Below are positions 48,921 through 57,297 of a stretch of 64,000 nt of DNA, piece by piece. Source of the DNA: Colwellia sp. Arc7-D. Lineage in GTDB: Bacteria; Pseudomonadota; Gammaproteobacteria; Enterobacterales; Alteromonadaceae. The first letter of the stretch is position 1. The number at the start of each line of letters is the position of its first letter. Location of the stretch: contig NZ_CP028924.1 of the NCBI RefSeq assembly GCF_003061515.1, forward strand, positions 558,001-622,000, given 5' to 3'. Under the pieces are notes generated by a model. That model was not told where the DNA came from. It searched no databases and was given only the letters and a program-made list of their open reading frames with translations. The position numbers and the translations under genes are program-made.

Positions 48921-49748
48921 TTAACTTCTACCCCAACGGCGTAAGTTCTCATCAATAGAGACTGGGCGTCCAAGTAAATAACCTTGTGCCGTATCACAAC
49001 CTAATTGATTTAGGATCTGTAGTTGGGTTTCATCTTCGATACCTTCAGCAACAATATGCATTCCTAAGCGTTGTGCCATGGCAATAATAGCACTACATAA
49101 GGTAAAGTCCTCATTACAGGTTGCTATACCGTCGACAAAGCTTTTATCGATTTTTAAACCATTAATTTTAAATTCTCGTAATAAACTTAAAGAGGCAAAA
49201 CCGGTTCCAAAGTCATCAACCCAAACCTGTATGCCTTCTTGTTGAAAGGCTTGAAAAACTTTAGCAATAACTTGTGGATTTTTAATTAATGCGGTTTCCG
49301 TCAATTCAAGTTTGATACAGCGTGTTGGAATGTCTAATTTTTTAACTAAGGTCATTATTTGCTCAAAAATATTGGTTTCTGCAATCTGTACCGCTGACAC
49401 ATTAATAGAAACGGTAATATCTTTAAGGCCATATTGTAGAAAGCGCTTTAAATCTAATAGCACTTGTTTAAATATCCAATCTCCTAGCTCAATAATTTGC
49501 CCGTTTTGCTCAGCGTGCGGAATAAATTTATCAGGTGAAATAAAACCAAACTGCGGAGATTGGCATCTTACTAATGCTTCAAAGCCGACTAATTTACTTG
49601 TTTGCATAGAGAATAAAGGTTGGTAAACCATAGAAAAATGGCGGTTTTGTAATGCATCTTCAATGATAGTGGTTAAATTATCCATTTTAGATGATGTGCG
49701 TACTTGCATATTATTTACGGCTACAGCTTGGCTAGCGTGAGTATTCAT
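48921..49748 (-). CDS. Stand-alone EAL-domain c-di-GMP phosphodiesterase
   Basis: 275 residues, one EAL domain with no membrane or sensor domain. Catalytic elements are intact: E57-A-L (GFEALVRC), NVSAVQ, ELTETALIKN, DDFGTGFASL, KIDKSF and the final EGIED and QGYLLGRP, so an active enzyme hydrolysing c-di-GMP to pGpG is expected. First gene of a likely operon with the Hpt and LuxO-like genes. Its promoter is of the -24/-12 class with two LuxO-type sites upstream. Lowering c-di-GMP while pilus genes are turned on would link attachment to the relay. Confidence 0.9.
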   Translation of the reverse strand: MNTHASQAVAVNNMQVRTSSKMDNLTTIIEDALQNRHFSMVYQPLFSMQTSKLVGFEALVRCQSPQFGFISPDKFIPHAEQNGQIIELGDWIFKQVLLDLKRFLQYGLKDITVSINVSAVQIAETNIFEQIMTLVKKLDIPTRCIKLELTETALIKNPQVIAKVFQAFQQEGIQVWVDDFGTGFASLSLLREFKINGLKIDKSFVDGIATCNEDFTLCSAIIAMAQRLGMHIVAEGIEDETQLQILNQLGCDTAQGYLLGRPVSIDENLRRWGRS

Positions 49749-49787
49749 TTTGAAGTGTCCGATTATTGTTTAAGTATCACTACTAAC

Positions 49788-49802
49788 GCAATTGATAGGC
49801 CA
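49788..49802 (-). promoter_or_regulatory. Sigma-54 promoter of the EAL-Hpt-LuxO-like operon
   Basis: Minus-strand TGGCCTATCAATTGC: GG and GC elements with exact 10-base spacing and TTGC at -12. Predicted start near 49776, 28 bases before the EAL start codon. Confidence 0.8.
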
Positions 49803-49897
49803 CAAAATTAAATTAATTTACAATTAACTTAACTTGTTGTTTATTAAGTAAAATAAAGTCCTGCTTTTTCTGGGAGTATGTTGCCTTTAATGACTAT

Positions 49898-49942
49898 TCG
49901 CAAAATGCAAAGCAAAATAGAAAGTGTATGTGCAAAATGCAA
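49898..49942. promoter_or_regulatory. Pair of LuxO-type activator sites upstream of the EAL operon
   Basis: TCGCAAAATGCAA (49898-49910) and GTGCAAAATGCAA (49930-49942), each one mismatch from the palindrome TTGCAWWWTGCAA. Centres are 32 bp apart, about three helical turns, at about -128 and -160 from the predicted start. Right beside them lies an 8-7-8 inverted repeat (ATTCACCT / AGGTGAAT, 49942-49964) of unknown use. Confidence 0.78.
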
Positions 49943-49989
49943 TTCACCTTGTTCACAGGTGAATGCGCTTGAGAAATAGTTAAACGAAT

Positions 49990-50025
49990 AAAGCAACATC
50001 GAGATAAATTTTTCGATGTTGCTTT
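49990..50025 (-). terminator. Terminator of the pilus operon
   Basis: Thirteen-pair stem (AAAGCAACATCGA and complement) with a 10-base loop, 34 bases after the last pilus gene, followed by TTTATT on the minus strand. Confidence 0.8.
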
Positions 50026-50058
50026 ATAAACTAAGGTCTTTAAGTGAAGAGGTAAGGG

Positions 50059-51120
50059 TTAATTATTACCTTCGCCAGTAGGTGGGGTTGGATACCATTC
50101 ATCACCTTCGGTTCTCCCTCCTGCGGCAGGTAAATTAATTTGAAAAGGTGGTGTAAAAGACTGTAATGCATTTTGTCCTGGATTATTAATATCTTCGACC
50201 GATTGCGCCTTACGTAAACCTAAGCCTGAGCACAATGCGCCGCCACCTGTCGCTGATGTGTAATCAGTACCGTTGGGGCAACATTGATCGGCTAGACCCA
50301 AAAAGCTCCCCGATACTTCATAGTATCCTGCTGGACAAGCACACTGGCCTTTATCGTTCGTACCACAGCCAGCATCACAGATACCAGTCTTTCCACCTAA
50401 GCCATTACCATTATTGTTACTTGCTGGGGCACAAGACATTGGAGCTTCACCCGCAGGGACCGGTAAATCAAACGGTGATTCACAAGGCTCTCCCGTGACC
50501 ACTTTTTGTGACATATAACGCGAGCCAACTGGAGAGCCGGTACCACCGACTAATTCAGGCAATTCACAGGCTTGAATAGTTTCACGAAACAAGTGACCGG
50601 GTAAACCATTTGGTGAGCGACCAATGGCATAATTAGGCGCACCTTGAAGGGCTTGGAAATAGCTTACCGCCCCGGTACCGGGCAATCGGCTCACACCAAC
50701 GTCATCCATTGCTTCGTTACTCACTGGTTTGATACAAGGGTCGCCTTGGCAGTTTAATTCAGTGTAGTAAATGGCTTCTCGACTGGTAAATCTGTCGTCG
50801 CGTACACCAATTAACGCACGATAATTTTGCTCTGGCTCCGTTGATGTGCGATCGATATAGAATAGTTGTGGTGCATCATGTTCATCTAAAGTCACCATTT
50901 CGCCCAATACCACACCGTTATCGTCAGCGACTATAATGGTATTGTCGAGCTGTTGTACTTTTTGTTTAAATAAGGCGTCACGAACAGCCACTATACCAAC
51001 AAAGCTACCGATCACTAAAATTGTAACCAGCAAAATCAGCTCAATGGTTAAGACATAACCTTGCTGTAATTTTTTATTTTGCCTCGCCGTAAAGTGACTA
51101 CCTAACGTAAACTTATTCAT
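50059..51120 (-). CDS. Large pilin-like protein with cysteine-rich C-terminal region (TadE/F/G position)
   Basis: 353 residues. A prepilin-type N-terminus, KLQQG then YVLTIELILLVTILVIG, closely parallels the Flp pilins of this locus (QGGFVMTSELLLL) and shares their Glu at +6. Then follows a long extracellular part with about twelve cysteines, including an EGF-like run CDAGCGTNDKGQCACP. Last gene of the pilus operon, where Tad loci usually encode minor pilins (TadE/F/G). I infer a minor pilin, possibly a tip adhesin stabilised by disulfides. No von Willebrand domain as in TadG is visible. Family assignment beyond the pilin N-terminus is not possible from sequence alone. Confidence 0.75.
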   Translation of the reverse strand: MNKFTLGSHFTARQNKKLQQGYVLTIELILLVTILVIGSFVGIVAVRDALFKQKVQQLDNTIIVADDNGVVLGEMVTLDEHDAPQLFYIDRTSTEPEQNYRALIGVRDDRFTSREAIYYTELNCQGDPCIKPVSNEAMDDVGVSRLPGTGAVSYFQALQGAPNYAIGRSPNGLPGHLFRETIQACELPELVGGTGSPVGSRYMSQKVVTGEPCESPFDLPVPAGEAPMSCAPASNNNGNGLGGKTGICDAGCGTNDKGQCACPAGYYEVSGSFLGLADQCCPNGTDYTSATGGGALCSGLGLRKAQSVEDINNPGQNALQSFTPPFQINLPAAGGRTEGDEWYPTPPTGEGNN

Positions 51121-51171
51121 ATTGCTCCCTCATTTAATCCATTTATGTACGGTTTCGAAGTAATGCAGCCG

Positions 51172-51987
51172 TTATAGTATCTCTCCAAGTAATGACATTA
51201 TCTCGCTAATTTGCTGTCCAGCAGGAAAAAATACCAAGACAAAAAACATTGGAAAACACACCATTGCCATTGGCAAGGTTGACTCTAGCGCCTTGCGATT
51301 TATTCTACTGGTCAGCTGCTGCTCTTGTTGTAAGCGTAGAAAATCGGCAAGTGACTGTAATCCATCACTAACTGGGCTGCCAACATTAACACCGGCCTTA
51401 ATGATCACTGCCAATTTATTTAATGAGTCAACTCCGGTTCTGTTTGATAGTTGATCAAATGCTTCGGCTCTGTCTCTACCTGCATCTAACTCATAAGCAA
51501 TTAACTCTAGTTCGGCAGCCAATGGGTTGTTTTTATGAAGACCAAATTGACCTGCTTTACGAAAAGCATTACTCAGTGACAAACCTGATTTAAGAAAGAC
51601 AATGAGTAAGTTTGTAAAAAATACTAATGAAAGTTTTATCTGGTTACGTCGAGCGTTACGCTTTAGCAACAAGCTGATATCCAGTAGAAAAAAAGCTAAT
51701 ACAGCTCCACAGCTAACTAGTAGAGAGCTATTAAAAAACTCAAGCAATAAAAAGCTGATAACTGCAACACTGCCCCATTTCACTGCCCAATACCATAACC
51801 AATAACGAGCAGATGGTATACCACATTGACGAACTAGTTTATCTGGATATATAAGGTATTGCTTTTTTTTATGGGTAAAAGGTTCTTCAATTAAGCTTTT
51901 TTCTTGCTTAAGAACTTGCACTAATAGGTATAGTGATAAACACAGCATTAACAGAAAAATAATATCAATGGTACTAAACATATTCAT
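51172..51987 (-). CDS. tadC: TadC-like inner-membrane platform protein (T2SSF domain)
   Basis: 271 residues from the ATG that overlaps the tadB stop (ATGA) and has GAGG upstream; an earlier in-frame ATG lies inside tadB. Membrane helices at about 7-25 and 65-105, then the T2SSF cytoplasmic domain (KSGLSLSNAFRKAGQFG, LNKLAVIIKAGVNVGSPVSDGLQSLADFLR), and a final helix pair near LPMAMVCFPMFFVLVFF. With TadB it forms the inner-membrane platform of the Tad machine. Fifth-from-last part of one continuous operon. Confidence 0.9.
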   Translation of the reverse strand: MNMFSTIDIIFLLMLCLSLYLLVQVLKQEKSLIEEPFTHKKKQYLIYPDKLVRQCGIPSARYWLWYWAVKWGSVAVISFLLLEFFNSSLLVSCGAVLAFFLLDISLLLKRNARRNQIKLSLVFFTNLLIVFLKSGLSLSNAFRKAGQFGLHKNNPLAAELELIAYELDAGRDRAEAFDQLSNRTGVDSLNKLAVIIKAGVNVGSPVSDGLQSLADFLRLQQEQQLTSRINRKALESTLPMAMVCFPMFFVLVFFPAGQQISEIMSLLGEIL

Positions 51988-52856
51988 TGTTCTATCCTCG
52001 CAATACGGCGTAACCATAAATAGCCACTAAATTGTAAAAATAACGCCCCGCCTAAATAAGTAGGCCCAGAGGGGTGTTGTAATAAAGCGTCAAACCAACC
52101 CGGTTGTTGCCATAATAATATAGGGATCAATATGTAAGGTAATACACCACATAACATAGCAGCATAACGAGTGCCCGATAAGTGAGTGTCTATTTGTATT
52201 TGGTGACGTTGGCGATCTCTGATGATCTGATTCACCGAATTTAGCATAAAAGTTAAATCACTCCCCGATTGATACCGGGCGATAACGACTTGCGCAAACA
52301 AACGTGTAGCGACACAATTATACTTTGTTGTTAAGCGCACAACGGCTGTTTCTGGGCTACACCCCATATCTAATCTATCCAGCATTTCGGTTAACTCTAA
52401 TTTAACTTGGCCTTTACTGGATTGTGCCGCCATAAGAATCGCTTGATGTTGAGATTGCCCACTACTTAATGCTGCCTTCATCATATCTAGAGCTTCAGCT
52501 AAATCTTTTTCAATCTTTTTTATCTTTCGTTTAGCCGCATCACTAATACTATTAAAACAAAATACTATAGCAGCCATCGCGGCAATACTTGCCACAGGTA
52601 GGTGACCAGGAAATACCTCTAATAGCAGCATGAATATAGTTGTTGCAATAAGCGCTATACCAATAACAACTGACCAAACGGGTAAGTTAAGGTTAAGCGT
52701 TTTTAACCAACCTGCTAAGGTAGAGGGAACTTTTGCGTTAACTTCTGAGCTTGCTGACTCTTCCTTACGGTGAGATCTTTTACGCCACCAAGTCAACACA
52801 ATAAAAGACATAACTGATGAGCAAAGGCTTAAGGCAATTAATTCAACATTTAACAT
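51984..52856 (-). CDS. tadB: TadB-like inner-membrane platform protein (T2SSF domain)
   Basis: 290 residues: an N-terminal helix, a helix pair near 60-105, the T2SSF domain (DLAEALDMMKAALSSGQSQHQAILMAA, TRLFAQVVIARYQSGSDLTFMLNSV) and a C-terminal pair of helices. It overlaps cpaF by 7 bases and tadC by 4, so translation of all three is coupled. The heterodimer of TadB and TadC couples the CpaF ATPase to pilin polymerisation. Confidence 0.9.
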   Translation of the reverse strand: MLNVELIALSLCSSVMSFIVLTWWRKRSHRKEESASSEVNAKVPSTLAGWLKTLNLNLPVWSVVIGIALIATTIFMLLLEVFPGHLPVASIAAMAAIVFCFNSISDAAKRKIKKIEKDLAEALDMMKAALSSGQSQHQAILMAAQSSKGQVKLELTEMLDRLDMGCSPETAVVRLTTKYNCVATRLFAQVVIARYQSGSDLTFMLNSVNQIIRDRQRHQIQIDTHLSGTRYAAMLCGVLPYILIPILLWQQPGWFDALLQHPSGPTYLGGALFLQFSGYLWLRRIARIEQ

Positions 52857-54181
52857 AAGTAATCTGCCGTCAATAAAGCATCGAACAAGTCACCGGTGTA
52901 GCCTTTAGCCTCTACTTTAGCGGCTAACTCGGTTTGTTGACCTAGGCTGATATGGCGACCACTGATTGTATCTAATGCGCTATCGTTATCATGACGAAAA
53001 GTAAATAATTCACGAATTTCGTTTTTATCATCATGGCGAACTAACTCACTGATACTAACAATGCGTCGGCTACCATCACGAAAGCGCATTACTTGTACGA
53101 TTAACTGTACTGATGCTGCAATCATCTGCCGAATAGCATCTCGCGAAAAACCACGTTCGCCCATTAAGGCTAAGGTTTCCATGCGGCTAATGACATCTTT
53201 GGGGCTGTTTGCATGTAAGGTAGTAAGACTACCGTCATGCCCAACATTCATAGCTTGTAGCATGTCTAGTACCTCAATACCTCGTACTTCACCAACAACT
53301 ATTCTATCGGCTCGCATACGCAGTGCGTTTCTTACTAGGTCACTTAAGGTTACTGCACCAAAACCTTCACTGTTTACGTGACGAGATTCTAATGGGATAA
53401 CATGAGGATGGTTTAGTTGTAATTCTGCGGTTTCTTCAACTGTAACAATACGTTCACTGACGGGAATGAAACCAGAAATTACATTAAGTAAGGTGGTTTT
53501 ACCTGCACCTGCGCTGCCTGCAATAACGATGTTGATCCCTGAAGCTACTGAAAGCTCTAAAAAATCTAGCATTGTTTGACTTAAAAAGCCTTTGTCTACT
53601 AATTGATCGGCGGTTAGCTTTTCAGAGTGAAAACGTCGAATAGAGACAATGGGACCGGTTTCACACAACGGCGGGATAATGGCATGTAAACGACTGCCAT
53701 CAGGTAACCTGGCATCCACCATCGGTTGTCGAGCATCTAACTGGCGTCCTTGAGCTCCAATAATACGATCTAAAAATAGACGTAAATGACTTTCATTATC
53801 AAACTGTAAGTCAGTGCGAGTCAAACGGCCATTTTTATCTACCCAGATTTCATCTGGACCATTAATTAGAATATCGGTAATACCAGCTTCACTCATCAGA
53901 CCTGAAATAGGTCCCATGCCGGTTAATTCTTGCATAATTTCTTGGCGTAAAAGGCTTATCTCGTCCAAGCTTAGTGCTGGTTCTAGTTTTGGGCGAATGT
54001 CTGTCAATAACTCATCAAGACGGTTTGCTAATCGTTGAGGATCTTTTAATAGATGAATACCTTCTTCTTCCATTCCATCAATAAGACGATTATGCAGAAA
54101 ACGACGTAGCTCTCGCAAGCGGCTAGTGTCTATTTCAGTTGTGTTTGTTGTGGTAAAATTTAATGTCTTTGACGATAACAT
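52850..54181 (-). CDS. cpaF: CpaF/TadA-type pilus assembly ATPase
   Basis: 443 residues, full family length. Walker A GSAGAGKTT at 222-230, Asp box VTVEETAEL near 246-254, the RHVNSEGFGAVTLSDLVRNALR stretch and Walker B region DRIVVGEVRG, and the His box TLHANSP. It is a hexameric secretion ATPase powering pilus extension (and retraction in some Tad systems) at the cytoplasmic face. Starts 31 bases after cpaB copy 1. Only one assembly ATPase is seen in the locus. Confidence 0.95.
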   Translation of the reverse strand: MLSSKTLNFTTTNTTEIDTSRLRELRRFLHNRLIDGMEEEGIHLLKDPQRLANRLDELLTDIRPKLEPALSLDEISLLRQEIMQELTGMGPISGLMSEAGITDILINGPDEIWVDKNGRLTRTDLQFDNESHLRLFLDRIIGAQGRQLDARQPMVDARLPDGSRLHAIIPPLCETGPIVSIRRFHSEKLTADQLVDKGFLSQTMLDFLELSVASGINIVIAGSAGAGKTTLLNVISGFIPVSERIVTVEETAELQLNHPHVIPLESRHVNSEGFGAVTLSDLVRNALRMRADRIVVGEVRGIEVLDMLQAMNVGHDGSLTTLHANSPKDVISRMETLALMGERGFSRDAIRQMIAASVQLIVQVMRFRDGSRRIVSISELVRHDDKNEIRELFTFRHDNDSALDTISGRHISLGQQTELAAKVEAKGYTGDLFDALLTADYLC

Positions 54182-54212
54182 GATTTATCTCCCTTCTCTG
54201 GTTAGTACCAAC

Positions 54213-54974
54213 TTAATTAAACACTCTTACGCTTGAACGTTGAACACCGGCGACCATTTCTACTTGGCGAAAGCGTTGTTTTGGATCAATATTTTGCTGA
54301 GTACCTTGCGCCAGATCGTATGCACTGTGAAAAATCATCGATACACGGTCGCTGGCACTGATGCTAGCTAGGGGATATACATCGGAAGGGCGAACCGCCA
54401 CAACTAATGATATACCTGCTTGGCTTTGTGCTTGTTTATTTTTAGGCATCAACATATTTTTCAGCCCATTGGCCTCTGCTTTTACTGCTGCAGGATGATT
54501 AATGCCGATGAGTTGTACGTCACGCGCTACTGTTCTAACACCGTTACGGCTTTTAACGATAACATCGAAGCGGTCACCGTCGCCTAATTGTCCATAAGGC
54601 AAACCTTTTTGTAAGTGGTCTAAGGTATACAGTACTCGTCCTGGTGGGATCGCATGAGATAATGATTTTTTTTCTGGTTGCTTTAAATCACGAGCAAACA
54701 CGGCACTACCACCAGATTTATTTACCTGTAAGGTTTTCCCCATCAATTGTCGAGGATTTTGAATAGTGCCATCAATGGCATCTTGGTCTATGCGCTGTTG
54801 TTTAAGAAATTCGGGTGTAATCACTTGACCGGCAGACATGTCAGCACTGATGGTCCAGGCCATATCAGTACTCAATTTGTCATACTGACGAACGCCGAGT
54901 GCTGAGGCTAACATACCTGATACAGTGAAAAGGAGCATGGCGCCAGTTGCGCCACCTGTGAACGTACTTTTCAT
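54213..54974 (-). CDS. cpaB: CpaB/RcpC-type pilus assembly protein, copy 1
   Basis: 253 residues, identical in sequence to copy 2. An N-terminal hydrophobic helix exports or anchors it; the SAF domain follows (MAWTISADMSAGQVITPEFL at about 38-57, then LMGKTLQVNKSGGSAVFARDL); the RcpC/CpaB C-terminal region runs from DRFDVIVKSRNGVRTVA to the end. CpaB works in the periplasm with the secretin, probably bridging it to the inner parts. This copy stands directly before cpaF, so it is the one inside the main assembly operon. Confidence 0.92.
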   Translation of the reverse strand: MKSTFTGGATGAMLLFTVSGMLASALGVRQYDKLSTDMAWTISADMSAGQVITPEFLKQQRIDQDAIDGTIQNPRQLMGKTLQVNKSGGSAVFARDLKQPEKKSLSHAIPPGRVLYTLDHLQKGLPYGQLGDGDRFDVIVKSRNGVRTVARDVQLIGINHPAAVKAEANGLKNMLMPKNKQAQSQAGISLVVAVRPSDVYPLASISASDRVSMIFHSAYDLAQGTQQNIDPKQRFRQVEMVAGVQRSSVRVFN

Positions 54975-55056
54975 ATATCACCTCATTAGTTAGTTAAAAG
55001 TAGACGCTTAAGACGGAAACAACTTTTGTGCGACTCCGTCTATAAGCGATGTCTCA

Positions 55057-55446
55057 TTAGTTTTTCAGGCTACCCACATTACTAGATGAGTTAGCACCAG
55101 CACTTGGCGTGCCACTGATAGCAGACGCCGACTCAGAAAAGTCAGTATTAATGAATTCAAATGTCGCACCGTCACCAGCATTTGTATCTACGGCATCAAT
55201 AAAGCCAGAGCCACTAATTTCAGCAGTACCTTCTGCGTTTTTAATACCATCGTAAGCATAACTTTGGTCGAGTGAGCCAATAGCTTCAGCGACATCTTCC
55301 ATTTCAGCCGTTACGGCATCACGCATGGTAGTTAAACCGACAACTAAGCCAATAACGATAGTAGTGGATAACAGTAATAACTCTGATGTCATCACAAATC
55401 CGCCTTGCTTCTTTTTCATTGCTTGCTTGTTTTTAATAAATTTCAT
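55057..55446 (-). CDS. flp: Flp-like major pilin, copy 1
   Basis: 129 residues: a short basic leader ending KKKQGG, then FVMTSELLLLSTTIVIGLVVGLTT (prepilin helix), then a Gly/Ser/Asp-rich extracellular half unlike short Flp pilins, which are about 60-80 residues. Cleavage is expected after GG, leaving F at +1 and Glu at +6 (most type IV and Flp pilins have Glu at +5). Protein identical to copy 2. Ribosome site GAGGTAAT. Driven by its own sigma-54 promoter; cpaB follows 82 bases later, then cpaF. Confidence 0.88.
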   Translation of the reverse strand: MKFIKNKQAMKKKQGGFVMTSELLLLSTTIVIGLVVGLTTMRDAVTAEMEDVAEAIGSLDQSYAYDGIKNAEGTAEISGSGFIDAVDTNAGDGATFEFINTDFSESASAISGTPSAGANSSSNVGSLKN

Positions 55447-55523
55447 AATTATTACCTCGGGTGATTTTAATTAGTTGTTTAGTACACTCACCAATTAATG
55501 TGGTTGAGCTTGTACTAGATAAT

Positions 55524-55538
55524 GCTAGGGCTGTGCCA
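55524..55538 (-). promoter_or_regulatory. Sigma-54 promoter of flp-1
   Basis: Minus-strand TGGCACAGCCCTAGC: full TGGCAC at -24, exact spacing, GC at -12. Predicted start near 55512, with a 66-nt leader. The 367-base gap to the SAF gene holds this promoter and its activator site. Confidence 0.85.
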
Positions 55539-55655
55539 AATGTAAGTTAAAACTCAGTAAATAATTAAAAACTCATATAAAACAGAGTGATAAAATATTT
55601 TTATTGTTTTTTATGTCATTGAGTATGACGAAGATGTTGGGCATAAATAGATTCT

Positions 55656-55674
55656 GATTTGCATTTTGCAAATC
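55656..55674. promoter_or_regulatory. LuxO-type activator site upstream of flp-1
   Basis: Perfect palindrome GATTTGCA-TTT-TGCAAATC containing the exact TTGCAWWWTGCAA pattern, centred about 153 bp upstream of the predicted flp-1 transcription start. Confidence 0.85.
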
Positions 55675-55813
55675 ACTTTCAATACAATTGTTTATATTTT
55701 CAAAATGAGAGTGATAACGTATTATTTGAGATTAATAAAGTTAAAAGCTAGTGACACGAACAAGGAAGGTGCTTGGATTGGACAATAATAAGTTATCAGT
55801 TTTTTTAATGCAT

Positions 55814-56131
55814 TTACCTTGTAATCGTTTCGAACATAACAACCTCATTAAGATAAATCGTACTACCCGCTGGTTTATATACAGTAAGTGTTTGACCAAT
55901 CAGTTTGTCATGACTTTGGATTGAACCATATATTTTCTTGGGTTTAATGTAAGCTTCAGTCAATAAATCAGCCGTAATAGTTTGGCCTGCGGCTAGCTCG
56001 GCTTTCGTTACCCAAGCTGAAACCATAAATAATTGCTCCATTTTTTTCAGAACAATATCTGAAGTGAATAATGGTAAACAAATAAATAATACCATTACGC
56101 TACAACTGCTAACTTTTATAAATTTTTTCAT
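55814..56131 (-). CDS. SAF-only CpaB-like exported protein
   Basis: 105 residues: hydrophobic N-terminus, then a SAF domain that aligns with the first third of CpaB (AWVTKAELAAGQTITADLLTEAYI against AWTISADMSAGQVITPEFL; LIGQTLTVYKPAGSTIYL against LMGKTLQVNKSGGSAVFA). The RcpC half is absent. It is well diverged from the full CpaB, so it is an old truncated paralogue rather than a by-product of the recent duplication, though it lies between the two copies. It may bind the pilus or the secretin on its own, or be decaying. No sigma-54 promoter was found for it. Confidence 0.7.
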   Translation of the reverse strand: MKKFIKVSSCSVMVLFICLPLFTSDIVLKKMEQLFMVSAWVTKAELAAGQTITADLLTEAYIKPKKIYGSIQSHDKLIGQTLTVYKPAGSTIYLNEVVMFETITR

Positions 56132-56364
56132 ATGTTACCTCGTTGAATGTATAGCTAAACTATTTATGCGCTGAGCATGCTTTCTTTGAGCTAATTGTGA
56201 ATATAGGTAAATAATATTTTAAATTGATTGAGTGTTAATTTTAACGTTTGTGAGTAAGTTACAAAGCTTGTGTCACTTGATATGTTTAAAAGTTATGTTT
56301 AAAAGTTATGGGTAAAGCTAGTGCAATGGTTTATCATTGTCTTATGTGAGCTAAGTTCTTAACT

Positions 56365-56400
56365 AAAAAAGCCCGGAACAATAAATAAACTGGCCAGGGC
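56365..56400 (-). terminator. Terminator after cpaB copy 2
   Basis: Minus-strand GCCC(T)GG / CCGGGC stem with a long loop followed by six T residues, plus a small CTCTGG / CCAGAG hairpin just before it (56406-56423). It would end the flp-2/cpaB-2 transcript before the SAF gene. The rest of the 322-base gap shows nothing else. Confidence 0.65.
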
Positions 56401-56453
56401 AAAGGCTCTGGAGAGCACCAGAGAGTTACATTTATTAGCTATATAATATGAAC

Positions 56454-57215
56454 TTAATTAAACACTCTTACGCTTGAACGTTGAACACCGGCGACCATTT
56501 CTACTTGGCGAAAACGCTGTTTTGGATCAATATTTTGCTGAGTACCTTGCGCCAGATCGTATGCACTGTGAAAAATCATCGATACACGGTCGCTGGCACT
56601 GATGCTAGCTAGGGGATATACATCGGAAGGGCGAACCGCCACAACTAATGATATACCTGCTTGGCTTTGTGCTTGTTTATTTTTAGGCATCAACATATTT
56701 TTCAGCCCATTGGCCTCTGCTTTTACTGCTGCAGGATGATTAATGCCGATGAGTTGTACGTCACGCGCTACTGTTCTAACACCGTTACGGCTTTTAACGA
56801 TAACATCGAAGCGGTCACCGTCGCCTAATTGTCCATAAGGCAAACCTTTTTGTAAGTGGTCTAAGGTATACAGTACTCGTCCTGGTGGGATCGCATGAGA
56901 TAATGATTTTTTTTCTGGTTGCTTTAAATCACGAGCAAACACGGCACTACCACCAGATTTATTTACCTGTAAGGTTTTCCCCATCAATTGTCGAGGATTT
57001 TGAATAGTGCCATCAATGGCATCTTGGTCTATGCGCTGTTGTTTAAGAAATTCGGGTGTAATCACTTGACCGGCAGACATGTCAGCACTGATGGTCCAGG
57101 CCATATCAGTACTCAATTTGTCATACTGACGAACGCCGAGTGCTGAGGCTAACATACCTGATACAGTGAAAAGGAGCATGGCGCCAGTTGCGCCACCTGT
57201 GAACGTACTTTTCAT
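56454..57215 (-). CDS. cpaB: CpaB/RcpC-type pilus assembly protein, copy 2
   Basis: 253 residues with no amino-acid difference from copy 1; two silent base changes only. Domain layout as in copy 1: membrane helix, SAF domain, RcpC C-terminal region. It is followed by a terminator rather than by cpaF, so this copy forms a two-gene unit with flp-2, adding pilin and CpaB dosage without more ATPase. Whether both copies are expressed is unknown. Confidence 0.92.
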   Translation of the reverse strand: MKSTFTGGATGAMLLFTVSGMLASALGVRQYDKLSTDMAWTISADMSAGQVITPEFLKQQRIDQDAIDGTIQNPRQLMGKTLQVNKSGGSAVFARDLKQPEKKSLSHAIPPGRVLYTLDHLQKGLPYGQLGDGDRFDVIVKSRNGVRTVARDVQLIGINHPAAVKAEANGLKNMLMPKNKQAQSQAGISLVVAVRPSDVYPLASISASDRVSMIFHSAYDLAQGTQQNIDPKQRFRQVEMVAGVQRSSVRVFN

Positions 57216-57297
57216 ATATCACCTCATTAGTTAGTTAAAAGTAGACGCTTAAGACGGAAACAACTTTTGTGCGACTCCGTCTATAAGCGATGTCTCA

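Larger units (their letters stand above)
54210..55700 (-). repeat. Direct repeat copy A (flp-1, cpaB-1 and their promoter region)
   Basis: 1,491 bp repeated at a constant offset of 2,241 bp (copy B 56451-57941) without any gap. I count 12 mismatches, about 99.2 percent identity: four silent ones in 1,240 bp of mostly coding sequence and eight in the roughly 255 bp upstream of flp. No terminal inverted repeats, transposase or target-site duplication mark it as a mobile element. Confidence 0.97.

Noticed and set aside
55447..55813. A Qrr-like small RNA behind the LuxO-type sites
   Set aside because: The sigma-54 promoters point straight at the flp genes with short leaders, and no terminator lies between promoter and gene.
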